Shown: positions 41,805-50,469 of the stretch, one piece after another
Layout of the letters: each line of letters starts with the position of its first letter
Position numbering within the stretch: position 1 is the stretch's first letter
Source: Prado023 sp963788325
GTDB lineage: Bacteria > Actinomycetota > Actinomycetes > S36-B12 > CAIYMF01
Length of the DNA stretch: 64,000 nucleotides
NCBI GenBank assembly: GCA_963788325.1
Contig: CAWBGJ010000009.1
Location: 124,001 to 188,000 of the forward strand
Reading direction: 5' to 3'
Notes under the pieces: generated by a model
Database searches by the model: none
Told to the model about the DNA's origin: nothing
Seen by the model: only the letters and a program-made list of their open reading frames with translations
Made by a program: the position numbers and the translations under genes

Positions 41805-42887
41805 CTACAGGTCCGAGGAGAACCGCACCGCCGTCTCGCCGAGCGCGACGCCGGGCCAGACCCGGGCGCCGTGCGTCAGCTCGTTGCCCGGGCCGATCAT
41901 CGCCCGGTCGCCGACCACCACACCCTCGAGCGTGGTGCCCGCCCCGACGATCGCCCCGGACCCGATCACGCTGTCGCGCACGACGGCGCCCGCGCGCACG
42001 ATCGCCCCGTCGAAGAGCACGGATCCGATCACCTGGGCGCCGGCACCCACGCTGGCGCCGGCCCCGACCACCGTCCCGCCGCCCAGCACGGCGTCCGGGG
42101 ACACCTCCGCCCCGATCAGCACGAGGAACTCCCCGCGGGGCCCCGGGACCGCCGGTGAGGGGGCCCGGCCGGTCACCAGGTCCGCCGAGCCGGTCACGAA
42201 CGCCAGGGGCGTGCCCAGGTCCAGCCAGTAGCCCTCGTCGACCACGCCCTGCAGCCGCGCCCCGGCGGCGAGCAGCTCCGGAAAGGTCTCGCGCTCCACC
42301 GACACCGGACGGCCCGTCGGGATGCGGTCGATCACCTCGCGGCGGAACACGTAGCAGCCGGCGTTGATCTGGTCGGTGACGATCTCCTCGGGCGTGCTGG
42401 GCTTCTCCAGGAACGCGGTCACCCGGCCCTGCTCATCGGTGGGCACCAGGCCGAACGCACGGGGGTCGCCCACCCGGGTCAGGTACAGCGAGACCTCGGC
42501 GGCGACCCGCGCGTGCTCGGCCACCAGGTGGGTCAGGTCCACGCCGCTGAGCACGTCGCCGTTGAACACCAGCACCGGGTCGTTCAGGCCGGACTGAAGG
42601 TGCGCCGCGGCATTGCGGATGGCCCCGCCGGTGCCCAGTGGCTCGTCCTCGACGGCGTAGACCAGCTCCACCCCGAAGTCGCTGCCGTCGGCGAAGTAGT
42701 CGGAGAACACCTCGGCCCGGTACGAGGTGCCCAGGACGATCCGGGTGACGCCCGCCTCCCTGGCCCGGGCGATCTGGTGCTCGGTGCAGGGCACGCCCGC
42801 GACCGGGAGCATCGGCTTGGGGGCATGGATGGTCAGGGGGCGCAGGCGGGTGCCCTGGCCCCCCACGAGCAGGATCGCCTCAGTCAT
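41805..42887 (-). CDS. Sugar-1-phosphate nucleotidyltransferase (ManC/GMPP-like) with left-handed beta-helix
   Basis: A 360-residue enzyme, probably making GDP-mannose or another NDP-sugar. The N-terminal nucleotidyltransferase domain has LLVGGQGTRLRPLTIHAPKP, LVFNGDVLSGVDL and the KPSTPEEIVTDQINAGCYVF region. The C-terminal 110 residues form hexapeptide repeats (VLGGGTVVGAGASVGAGAQV). ATG 42887 follows GAAGGTGG and gives MTEAILL, so a start 18 bases earlier is rejected. It is the third gene of the run amidase-TIGR03089-nucleotidyltransferase. Confidence 0.9.
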   Translation of the reverse strand: MTEAILLVGGQGTRLRPLTIHAPKPMLPVAGVPCTEHQIARAREAGVTRIVLGTSYRAEVFSDYFADGSDFGVELVYAVEDEPLGTGGAIRNAAAHLQSGLNDPVLVFNGDVLSGVDLTHLVAEHARVAAEVSLYLTRVGDPRAFGLVPTDEQGRVTAFLEKPSTPEEIVTDQINAGCYVFRREVIDRIPTGRPVSVERETFPELLAAGARLQGVVDEGYWLDLGTPLAFVTGSADLVTGRAPSPAVPGPRGEFLVLIGAEVSPDAVLGGGTVVGAGASVGAGAQVIGSVLFDGAIVRAGAVVRDSVIGSGAIVGAGTTLEGVVVGDRAMIGPGNELTHGARVWPGVALGETAVRFSSDL

Positions 42888-42971
42888 GTGCCCACCTTCG
42901 TGCACCCGGCCCCGCGGTTGCCTGCCAGATGTCCCGCGCCGGACCGCCCGGCCCGTCTGGCCGCACGCACC

Positions 42972-43721
42972 TCAGGCGCCATGGGCACCGATCCCCTCGA
43001 TGGCCTGCAGCCGCTGAGCCTGCGCCGCGCTCAGGCCCGTGCCGAGGACGACCGATCCCCGCCCGAGCAGCGGCGCGAGGGCGCTGTCGTGGAGCAGCCG
43101 GTCCCCGGGGACGGCCTCGTCCACCCACAGCCGCGGTCCGGCGCCGGACCCGGCGCGATCCCCGGCGCTGAGGTCGCCAGCCGCTGCGAGCAGGTCCGAC
43201 CAGCCCACGAGGTCCGCGCCGACCTGCAGCGCTGCCGCAGCCGCCGCCCCGGGCTCAGCGACGAGCACATCCGGGTGGGCGCGCACCTCCACGCCCACGT
43301 CGAGGATCCCCGGCGGCACCCCACCGGGCACCGGCATGCCGAACGAGTCGCACGAGCAGGCCAGCACCTCGTCGGCACCGAGGTCCACCCCAGCGCGCAG
43401 GTCGGCCAGCCGATCTGGGCCCACCAGCCGGACCTCGACAGGCCCGGGGAGATCCCGGCCGCAGACGCCACCCACGGACAGTCCGGCGAGCACCCAGACC
43501 GGCAGCTGCCAGTGCTGGGGCAGGTCGATGCTCACGCGCTCGCCGGGGGCAAGGCCCAGTCCGTCCCGCAGCAGGCCTGCGGCCTTCGCCACTGCGTTGG
43601 CGACGCTGGCCACCGACAGCTCCACCCGGCGGTCGGGCCCGTCGTAGTGGGTGACCATCGGCCGGCTGCGGTCCGGGTAGCGGCCCAGCAGGTCGTACGC
43701 GCTGGGCGTCGCCGCCCTCAC
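42972..43721 (-). CDS. TIGR03089 family protein
   Basis: A 249-residue protein resembling the N-terminal part of AMP-binding (acyl-CoA synthetase) proteins but too short to hold the adenylation site: the conserved start TPSAYDLLGRYPDRSRPMVT, AKAAGLLRDGLGLAPGERVS, and LPVWVLAGLSVGGVCGRDLP. This matches the actinobacterial TIGR03089 family, whose function is unknown. GTG 43721 begins seven bases after the amidase stop. It lies between the amidase and the sugar nucleotidyltransferase, as in other actinobacteria. Confidence 0.85.
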   Translation of the reverse strand: MRAATPSAYDLLGRYPDRSRPMVTHYDGPDRRVELSVASVANAVAKAAGLLRDGLGLAPGERVSIDLPQHWQLPVWVLAGLSVGGVCGRDLPGPVEVRLVGPDRLADLRAGVDLGADEVLACSCDSFGMPVPGGVPPGILDVGVEVRAHPDVLVAEPGAAAAAALQVGADLVGWSDLLAAAGDLSAGDRAGSGAGPRLWVDEAVPGDRLLHDSALAPLLGRGSVVLGTGLSAAQAQRLQAIEGIGAHGA

Positions 43722-43728
43722 CGGCCGC

Positions 43729-46593
43729 TCACTTCGTGACGCGCACGTAGTCGCTCGCGGTCTTCTTGGTGCCCACCAGGATCCGCCAGCGCCCGGATGT
43801 GGTGGCCTTCAGGTAGGTCCGCGCCCGACCCGTGGTCGTGCGGCCCGAGGCGACGGTCTTGTACTTCTTCGTCCCCTTCGCCTTGAACTGGACCGTGAAC
43901 GCCACGCCCGAGGGCACCTTGCGGTACGAGCCGTCGGAGTACTTGGCCTTCACCGACTTGACCTGCACGCGCAGGGTGCGGCCCTTGCGGATCGGTTCCG
44001 GGCTGGCATTCGTGCGCGACACCTTGTAGGTCGTGGTGGGCGTGGCGGCGGGCGGGTTCGACCCGACGGCGACCCCTGGCGGCGCCCAAGGCAGACCGAG
44101 CAGGACGCGACTGGTGGCGCCGAGGACCTCGTCGGCGAGCCAGCCGGAGCTCACTGGGGTGGTCGTGGCCCGCAGGGACGGCCGGGAGGTCAGGAACGCG
44201 GCCACCTGCGGGGACAGCGTCGGGCTCGACGTGATCAGCAGGGGCACGCCCGCGGCGGCCGCGATCGGGGCGCTGGTCCAGGCTGAGGGGTTCTCCGGCA
44301 GCACCATCGCCGACTCCGGTGCGCCGGGGACGGCACCGGCCACCGCCACCGAGGCCGTGACGGCATCCGCCCCGGTCAGCCGCTTCCACGGCACGGCGCC
44401 CAGCGCTGACCGGATCGCGGCATCCGGGAGCATCGTCGAGGAGGCCACCGTCACCGCCGGGCGCCCGGCCAGCGCAGTGCGGGTTGTGGCCGGGATCGTG
44501 GTCGAATCGGCCACCAGCAGCGGGATGCCCTGCGCGGCGGCCAGGGCTGCACCGGCCACCGCGGTGGCGGGGGATCCGGTCGGGTTGACCAGGACGGCCG
44601 CGGTGGCGGGCTTCATCCGGGCTGCCACCGCCGCGGCAGTCGCGGCCGGGGTGGTCCCGGCCAGCCGGGTCACCGACGCCCCGAGTGCCGCCACGGACTT
44701 GACGGTCGCAGCGGAGACCACGTCAGTGCCACCGACGACCAGGACCGAGGTGGCCCGCCGGGCACGCAGGTCGGTGCTCACCTCACTGGCCAGGCTCGAG
44801 GCCGACGTGAGCAGCAGGGGGGCGCGCAGGCTGCGTGCCAGCGGCGCGGCGGCCAGGCCCGCTGCCACGGCCGAGCCCGAGGTTCCGGTCCCGGTCAGCA
44901 CGACCGTCTTCGCACTGGGCGCCGCGATCCGACCCCACAGCACGGACGTGGCCGACAGGTTCGCACCCACCACCCGACTCGCGTTCGCGCAGGGGCCCCA
45001 GGCCCCGCCGGGAGCAGGTGCGATGGTCAGTCCGGTGCTCACGGTCGGCACCGAAGTGCCGTCGGCGGCCACCCCGCTGATCCGCAGCGTGTAGGCAGCC
45101 GGAAGCACGGCCTTGCCCGCCGCGTCCCGCAGGTCCCACCGGATGGAGATCGGCCCGGCCTTCGATGTCTTCCCCGTGATCCTGCGGACCGGGGTATCCG
45201 AGCAGGGGCTGAGCACGTCTGCCGTCCAGGACACCGCCCGGTTGGCGGAGGTCGAGAAGGTCACTGAGGACTTGGACCCGGACACGAACTTGGAGTCAGC
45301 GGGCGTCGGTGCGCTGATCACCACCTTCGAGTACCGGCCGCCGAGCGCCCGGATCGAGGCCAGTTGCGCCTGCATCGAGTCCCCGGGGCAGCTCGTGTAG
45401 TTGACCGTCTGGTGGCTGGAGGTCGCCGAGATCGTGGCCACAGAGCCCTTGGGGTACTTGGTCGCCCGGATGAACCCCGCCGAGGTCAGCTTCACCGTGG
45501 AGTCCGGGCTGACCCCCGAGAGCCCCAGCTTCCAGGCGAACAGGCGCGCGAGCGAGTCCTTGATCGAGGCCATGTCCGATGCGCCAGGGGTGAACGTGGA
45601 GAAGTTGCCCAGCACGACAGCGGCGAACGTGTGCTCGTTGAAGCCTGCCGTGTGCCCGCCGAGTACCGCGCGGTCGATACCGCCAGCCCGGCCCTCGTAG
45701 ATCCGGCCGAACCTGTCGACCACGAAGTTGTAGTCGATGTCCGAATGGTTCAACGACTTGGTGTGGTAGGCGTAGATGGAGCGGATCTGGGCCGCGGCCT
45801 GTGCCCGTGAGTAGCTCGAGGTCGAGGCGGTGTGGTGGATGAAGCCGGCTCGGATGTTGTTCGTGTAGTACGGCGCGCGGCCGCGCCACGACTCGTTGGC
45901 ACCCCACTGGGCGCGCGTGACGATCGAGGGCCGCCCGACCGTGCCGAGGGCGGACACCTGGCCGGCCTGGTCGTCGGCGGGTGCGCTGGGCGCGTCGACG
46001 AGCGTGAGGTCGGTACCGGCCGGCAACTGGCCCGACGGGGTGTCGATGCGCACCTGGGCGCTGGTGGCCCCCTGGGCCATCAGGGGGTCGGTGCCGGTGC
46101 GGGCGCCCCGCGCCTCCTCGGAGTCCGGGTCAGGGCCGTGCCCGGATTCGACGTGCAACTCGGTCCACGAGCTCCAGCCGTCGGACTCCTGGACCCGCAC
46201 CTGGATGGAGGCACCCTCCGGGAAGGCCTCGTCCGCGGTCACCGCGATCAGCTCGGCCGGGTCGTCGATCGTCACGGTCGCCGCGGCAGCCGGGCGCACG
46301 GGCGTCTCCACACCCAGCGCCCGCACCGAGCCCTCTGGCTCGTCGTGCGCATGCGGCGCCGGTGCCGCTGCCAGGACAGCCGCGTCGATGCCGGTGAGCC
46401 GGACCTCCGTCACGGTGGGCGAGGTGACCTGCGCACCAGCCACGGGCCCCGCAGCGGGAGCAGCCGTGCGCCCTGTGGCCGCCGCCGGACCGATCCCCGG
46501 GGCGACGAGCAGCGCGGGCAGCAGGGCCCCGGCCACCAGCACGGCCCGGGATCTGGGCTGCGACATCCGGCTTTGACTACGTGCTGTGCGCAT
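43729..46593 (-). CDS. Secreted N-acetylmuramoyl-L-alanine amidase with cell-wall-binding (CWB2) repeats
   Basis: A 954-residue exported protein. A signal peptide (VLVAGALLPALLVAPGIGPA) is followed by a 180-residue spacer and a PGRP/amidase_2 domain with zinc-ligand His in FIHHTAST and the His/Cys of SSHQTVNYTSCPGD; YNFVVDRFGRIYEGRAGG is the family core. Then comes a beta domain, CWB2-like repeats (VVLTGTGTSGSAVAAGLAAA, LVVGGTDVVSAATVKSVAAL, VLVNPTGSPATAVAGAALAA) and a C-terminal basic Ig-like domain. ATG 46593 has GGGAGGG ahead. It cleaves the peptide stem from peptidoglycan outside the cell. Confidence 0.92.
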   Translation of the reverse strand: MRTARSQSRMSQPRSRAVLVAGALLPALLVAPGIGPAAATGRTAAPAAGPVAGAQVTSPTVTEVRLTGIDAAVLAAAPAPHAHDEPEGSVRALGVETPVRPAAAATVTIDDPAELIAVTADEAFPEGASIQVRVQESDGWSSWTELHVESGHGPDPDSEEARGARTGTDPLMAQGATSAQVRIDTPSGQLPAGTDLTLVDAPSAPADDQAGQVSALGTVGRPSIVTRAQWGANESWRGRAPYYTNNIRAGFIHHTASTSSYSRAQAAAQIRSIYAYHTKSLNHSDIDYNFVVDRFGRIYEGRAGGIDRAVLGGHTAGFNEHTFAAVVLGNFSTFTPGASDMASIKDSLARLFAWKLGLSGVSPDSTVKLTSAGFIRATKYPKGSVATISATSSHQTVNYTSCPGDSMQAQLASIRALGGRYSKVVISAPTPADSKFVSGSKSSVTFSTSANRAVSWTADVLSPCSDTPVRRITGKTSKAGPISIRWDLRDAAGKAVLPAAYTLRISGVAADGTSVPTVSTGLTIAPAPGGAWGPCANASRVVGANLSATSVLWGRIAAPSAKTVVLTGTGTSGSAVAAGLAAAPLARSLRAPLLLTSASSLASEVSTDLRARRATSVLVVGGTDVVSAATVKSVAALGASVTRLAGTTPAATAAAVAARMKPATAAVLVNPTGSPATAVAGAALAAAQGIPLLVADSTTIPATTRTALAGRPAVTVASSTMLPDAAIRSALGAVPWKRLTGADAVTASVAVAGAVPGAPESAMVLPENPSAWTSAPIAAAAGVPLLITSSPTLSPQVAAFLTSRPSLRATTTPVSSGWLADEVLGATSRVLLGLPWAPPGVAVGSNPPAATPTTTYKVSRTNASPEPIRKGRTLRVQVKSVKAKYSDGSYRKVPSGVAFTVQFKAKGTKKYKTVASGRTTTGRARTYLKATTSGRWRILVGTKKTASDYVRVTK

Positions 46594-46765
46594 CGTGGAC
46601 CCTCCCAGCCTGGGCTGCCCCAGGCTCGACTTCTGCCCCCGTGACCGGGGGCACCCGGCAGTCTGCCCCCCTCGGCAGCCCACAATGAGCCATCTGATCG
46701 TGACTTTCCGTGATCAACCGTGCAGTTTACGCATGCTTATCTGGCCAGTCACGTACCCTTATGGC
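46594..46765. other. Divergent promoter region between amidase and LCP genes
   Basis: This 172-base gap must drive both envelope genes. It is noticeably more AT-rich than its surroundings between 46690 and 46765. A small inverted repeat TGATC-(12)-GATCA lies at about 46697-46718. No convincing -35/-10 pair can be fixed for either gene. Confidence 0.35.
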
Positions 46766-48178
46766 GTGTCGAGTCATCCCCGGCCCAGGCGCCATCGGGT
46801 CCTGCGCGCCCTCGCCGGCCTCACGTCGGCCGCCGCGCTGGCCGTCACGGTCGCCGCCGGCTCGGCCACGGTCGCGGTCGGCAAGCTGCACGACAACGTG
46901 ACGACCATCGACATCAGCGACCAGGTGGGCGAACGCCCGGTCAGCTACGGGGACCTCTCCGGGGGCCCGGTGACGTTCCTGCTCATGGGCTCGGACGCGC
47001 GCACCGGCAAGGGCAACAAGTCCTACGGCTACTTCGAGGGCGCCCGCTCGGACACGACCATGCTCCTGCACGTCTACCCCGACCGCGAGTCCGCGGTGCT
47101 GGTGAGCATCCCCCGGGACACCCTCACCGACCTGCCGGCCTGCAAGGACTCCGAGGGCACCACGCTTCCCCCGGTCCGCGACCGGTTCAACGTGGCCTTC
47201 GACCGCGGCGGCCCGGGCTGCACGGTGAAGACCGTGGAGGCCATGACGGGCCTGGGCATCGACCACTTCGTCGTGCTGGACTTCAATGGGTTCAAGCAGA
47301 CCATCGATGCGCTCGGTGGGGTCGAGGTCTGCCTGACCCGGCCGCTGCAGGACAGCAAGTCCGGGATCGACCTTCCTGCAGGACGCACGCGGGTCAGCGG
47401 GGAGGATGCCCTGGCCTTCGTGCGCGTCCGGCACAGCATCGGCGACGGCTCGGACATCAGCCGGATCAACCGCCAGCAGCTGTTCCTGTCCTCGATGATC
47501 CAGGAGGTCACCGGCTCGGGCCTGCTGACCGACCCGCTACGGATGTGGAAGGTCCTCGAGCAGTCCAGCAAGTCGATCGCGACCGACGAGGCGCTGGCCG
47601 ACCCGCAGGGGACCATCGCCCTGGCCGCCAGCCTGGCCGGCCTGCGCCCCGATGACATCACCTTCGTCACGCTGCCCTGGCTGCCCAGCGGGGACGGCGC
47701 CACGATCGTGGCCGACCAGGCCAAGGCCGACCAGATCTGGGCCGCGGTGGCCGCTGAGCAGCCCTGGCCACCGCCCCCGACCAAGGGCGCGGATGGCAAG
47801 AAGCTCACCGTGGCTCCGGCCAGCATCACCGTCGACGTGCACAACGCCACCGGTACGCAGGGGCAGGCCACCCGCGCGGCCGAGGACCTGGCCGCGCAGG
47901 GCTTCATCATCGGCGCGCTGGACACGCGGGAGAAGGCGGTGGCGGCCACCACGATCCGGCACTCCCCCGCCCAGCTGGAGGCCGCGCGCACCCTGCAGGC
48001 CGCCATCCCCGGGTCGGTGCTCAAGGAGCAGCCCGATCGGGGCGAGCGCCTGGACCTGACCCTCGGCCAGTCCTACGACGGCGTCGAGGAGATCCGGGTC
48101 AAGGCCTCGAAGAGCGGGTCCGGCGTGGGGGGCAACGAGGCGAGCACCACGGCCGATCAGGACATCTGCACGGGCTGA
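46766..48178 (+). CDS. LytR-CpsA-Psr (LCP) family ligase with LytR_C domain
   Basis: A 470-residue membrane-anchored enzyme that attaches secondary polymers such as arabinogalactan or teichoic acids to peptidoglycan. One N-terminal transmembrane helix (residues about 14-40) is followed by the LCP domain with TFLLMGSDARTGKGN, ARSDTTMLLHVYPDRESAVL, VSIPRDTLTDL and FVRVRHSIGDGSDISRINRQ. The LytR_C domain comes last (ITVDVHNATGTQGQATRAAE). GTG 46766 is in frame; the nearby ATG at 46761 is not. It is divergent from the amidase, which fits shared wall metabolism. Confidence 0.93.
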   Translation: MSSHPRPRRHRVLRALAGLTSAAALAVTVAAGSATVAVGKLHDNVTTIDISDQVGERPVSYGDLSGGPVTFLLMGSDARTGKGNKSYGYFEGARSDTTMLLHVYPDRESAVLVSIPRDTLTDLPACKDSEGTTLPPVRDRFNVAFDRGGPGCTVKTVEAMTGLGIDHFVVLDFNGFKQTIDALGGVEVCLTRPLQDSKSGIDLPAGRTRVSGEDALAFVRVRHSIGDGSDISRINRQQLFLSSMIQEVTGSGLLTDPLRMWKVLEQSSKSIATDEALADPQGTIALAASLAGLRPDDITFVTLPWLPSGDGATIVADQAKADQIWAAVAAEQPWPPPPTKGADGKKLTVAPASITVDVHNATGTQGQATRAAEDLAAQGFIIGALDTREKAVAATTIRHSPAQLEAARTLQAAIPGSVLKEQPDRGERLDLTLGQSYDGVEEIRVKASKSGSGVGGNEASTTADQDICTG

Positions 48179-48262
48179 GTCGCCCAGGGGTCGATCTGTC
48201 GCACGTCGCGGACGCGCGGACGGATATCGTTGCCGCTCAGGCACATCCCGCAGGAGGATCTC

Positions 48263-49030
48263 GTGGACAAGACCGTCTCCAGCGCCGCGGTTGCGGTGGC
48301 AGACATCCCCGATGGCGCCCGGTTGGCCGTCGGCGGCTTCGGGCTGTGCGGCATCCCGAGCGCGCTGATCGCGGCACTGCTGGAGACGGGCACGACCGAC
48401 CTCGACGTCGTGAGCAACAACTGCGGCGTGGACGACTGGGGACTGGGCCTGCTGCTGGCCCAGCGCCGGATCCGGCGGATGACCTCCTCCTACGTCGGGG
48501 AGAACAAGGAGTTCGAGCGGCAGTTCCTCTCCGGGGAGCTCGAGGTCGAGCTGACCCCGCAAGGGACGCTGGCCGAGCGGCTGCGGGCCGGCGGGGCCGG
48601 CATCCCCGGCTTCTACACCCCGGCCGGAGTGGGCACCCAGGTGGCCGACGGCGGGCTGCCCTGGCGCTACGACGGCCACGGCGGCGTGGCGCTGGCCTCC
48701 CCGGCCAAGGAGACCCGCGAGTTCGATGGCCTGACCTACGTGCTCGAGCGCGGGATCACCGCCGACTTCGCCCTAGTCCGCGCGAGCCTGGCCGACACGA
48801 TGGGCAACTGCGTCTTCGACACCAGCACCCGAAACTTCAACCCGCTCGCGGCGATGGCCGGGCGGATCACGATCGTGGAGGCCGAGCAGGTCGTGGCCCC
48901 CGGCGAGATCGACCCGGCGGCCGTGCACCTGCCCGGCATCTTCGTGCAGCGGGTGCTCGCACTCGGGCCGGCGGACATCACCGCCAAGCGGATCGAACGG
49001 CGCACTGTGCGCCAGGAGGGGTCGTCCTGA
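48263..49030 (+). CDS. scoA: 3-oxoacid CoA-transferase subunit A
   Basis: A 255-residue alpha subunit of a succinyl-CoA:3-ketoacid type CoA-transferase used in ketone-body or acetoacetate metabolism. Visible are AVGGFGLCGIPSALIAALLE, LDVVSNNCGVDDWGLGLLL, SSYVGENKEFERQFLSGELE and GGFYTPAGVGT-like GIPGFYTPAGVGTQVA. GTG 48263 has an excellent AGGAGG five bases upstream. It shares one base with scoB (TGATG), so the two subunits are made together. Confidence 0.93.
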   Translation: MDKTVSSAAVAVADIPDGARLAVGGFGLCGIPSALIAALLETGTTDLDVVSNNCGVDDWGLGLLLAQRRIRRMTSSYVGENKEFERQFLSGELEVELTPQGTLAERLRAGGAGIPGFYTPAGVGTQVADGGLPWRYDGHGGVALASPAKETREFDGLTYVLERGITADFALVRASLADTMGNCVFDTSTRNFNPLAAMAGRITIVEAEQVVAPGEIDPAAVHLPGIFVQRVLALGPADITAKRIERRTVRQEGSS

Positions 49031-49668
49031 TGGCGCTCACCCGCAACGAGCTGGCCGCACGCGTGGCCCAGGAACTCGTCGACGGCCAGTACGTCAACCT
49101 CGGCATCGGCCTGCCCACGCTGGTCCCCAACTACCTGCCCGGCGGGGTGTCGGTCGTCCTGCAGAGCGAGAACGGCATCCTCGGGGTCGGGCCCTACCCG
49201 ACCGAAGCGGAGGTCGACCCCGACCTCATCAACGCCGGCAAGGAGACCGTGACCATCCTGCCCGGGGCGAGCTTCTTCGACTCGGCGCTGAGCTTCGGGA
49301 TGATCCGCGGTGGCCACGTCGATGCCGCCATCCTCGGGGCGATGCAGGTCTCGGCCCGCGGCGACCTGGCCAACTGGATGATCCCCGGCAAGATGGTCAA
49401 GGGCATGGGTGGGGCGATGGACCTCGTCCACGGCGCCAAGCGCGTGATCGTGATGATGGAGCACGTCGCCCGCGACGGTGGCCACAAGATCGTCGAGGAG
49501 TGCTCGCTGCCGCTGACCGGCGTGGGCGTGGTGCAGCGGATCATCACCGACCTGGCCGTGCTCGACGTCACCGCCGAGGGCCTGGTCCTGCGCGAGTGCG
49601 CGCCGGGGGTCACCGTCGACGAGGTCCGCGCGGCCACCGGCCCGCCGATCATCGACGCGCTGGCCTGA
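49030..49668 (+). CDS. scoB: 3-oxoacid CoA-transferase subunit B
   Basis: A 212-residue beta subunit. It carries the catalytic glutamate in SENGILGVGP (Glu47), preceded by YVNLGIGLPTLVPNYLP and followed by MIRGGHVDAAILGAMQV and GAMDLVHGAKRVIVMMEH. The length is normal. It is coupled to scoA, and a 12-base-stem hairpin lies 28 bases after the stop. Confidence 0.94.
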   Translation: MALTRNELAARVAQELVDGQYVNLGIGLPTLVPNYLPGGVSVVLQSENGILGVGPYPTEAEVDPDLINAGKETVTILPGASFFDSALSFGMIRGGHVDAAILGAMQVSARGDLANWMIPGKMVKGMGGAMDLVHGAKRVIVMMEHVARDGGHKIVEECSLPLTGVGVVQRIITDLAVLDVTAEGLVLRECAPGVTVDEVRAATGPPIIDALA

Positions 49669-49695
49669 GGCGCCCGCCCCCCGCTCGGCCGACTG

Positions 49696-49744
49696 GATCC
49701 GCTCCCCCTTCGCCGATCCACTCCCGGAATTCGGGGAGCGGATC
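49696..49744. terminator. Hairpin between scoB and the convergent methyltransferase-like gene
   Basis: GATCCGCTCCCC at 49696-49707 is perfectly complementary to GGGGAGCGGATC at 49733-49744, with a 25-base loop that contains further short complementarity. It is placed between the stop of scoB (49668) and the end of the minus-strand gene (49785), so it probably terminates both. Confidence 0.8.
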
Positions 49745-49784
49745 GGGCGAACGGGAGCGGATTGTCCGGGACACCGCCCCGTGC

Positions 49785-50270
49785 TCAGCCGCGGGTGCGC
49801 CGGTGCGAACGCCAGGGTGCCGGGAGCAGCCCGGGGACCCCGGAGGCATACTCGTCGTGCTCGGTGCCGTAGCGGGCCCGCAGCAGGCCGTCCTCGAACC
49901 GGGCCTTGCCGACCAGCACGACCACCAGGCACAGCCACGCGACCAGGGACAGCAAGCGCCCAGTGGACAGCGTGACCCCCAGGCAGGCCAGCAGCACCGC
50001 CAGGTACATCGGGTGCCGGACCCATGCGTAGATGCCGTGGGTGCGCAGCCGGGTCGCCTCACCGGGCACCGGATGCACGCGGGTGTCCTCCCCCAGGGAC
50101 GCAAGCGCCCATGCGCCCACGCCGGCGGCCAGCGCCAGCGCGAGCAGGCCCCACCCGCGCAGCCCGGTCCAGATCGTCGGGCCGATGGGCAGCAGGCACA
50201 GCCCGATCAGCCCGAACTGGGCGAGGACCAGCAGGCTGCCGATCCGCTGGTGCCGGGGATTGGGCGCCAT
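49785..50270 (-). CDS. Isoprenylcysteine carboxyl methyltransferase-like membrane protein
   Basis: A 161-residue membrane protein with four hydrophobic segments and the ICMT/PEMT-like C-terminal motif: THGIYAWVRHPMYLAVLLAC followed by ARFEDGLLRARYGTEHDEY, which binds S-adenosylmethionine in the family. The substrate is unknown; bacterial members often methylate small lipids or are uncharacterised. ATG 50270 has GGAGG about nine bases upstream. It is divergent from the glycerophosphotransferase gene. Confidence 0.85.
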   Translation of the reverse strand: MAPNPRHQRIGSLLVLAQFGLIGLCLLPIGPTIWTGLRGWGLLALALAAGVGAWALASLGEDTRVHPVPGEATRLRTHGIYAWVRHPMYLAVLLACLGVTLSTGRLLSLVAWLCLVVVLVGKARFEDGLLRARYGTEHDEYASGVPGLLPAPWRSHRRTRG

Positions 50271-50469
50271 CGCTGAGGCCTCCTGGATCGTCGGGACCGG
50301 AGTGGGGCCGGCACATGCACGCGCAGGAACGACAGCACTTTCGCACAGGCCACCCACGCCGTACCAGATCCCCCGCCGAGGCCGCGCCGGGTGCGCCGGG
50401 TGCGGTGCGAGCGGCAGGTGCGGCAGAATCCCCCCGGCGGGCACCGCCGGCCACAGGGAAGGACACGAC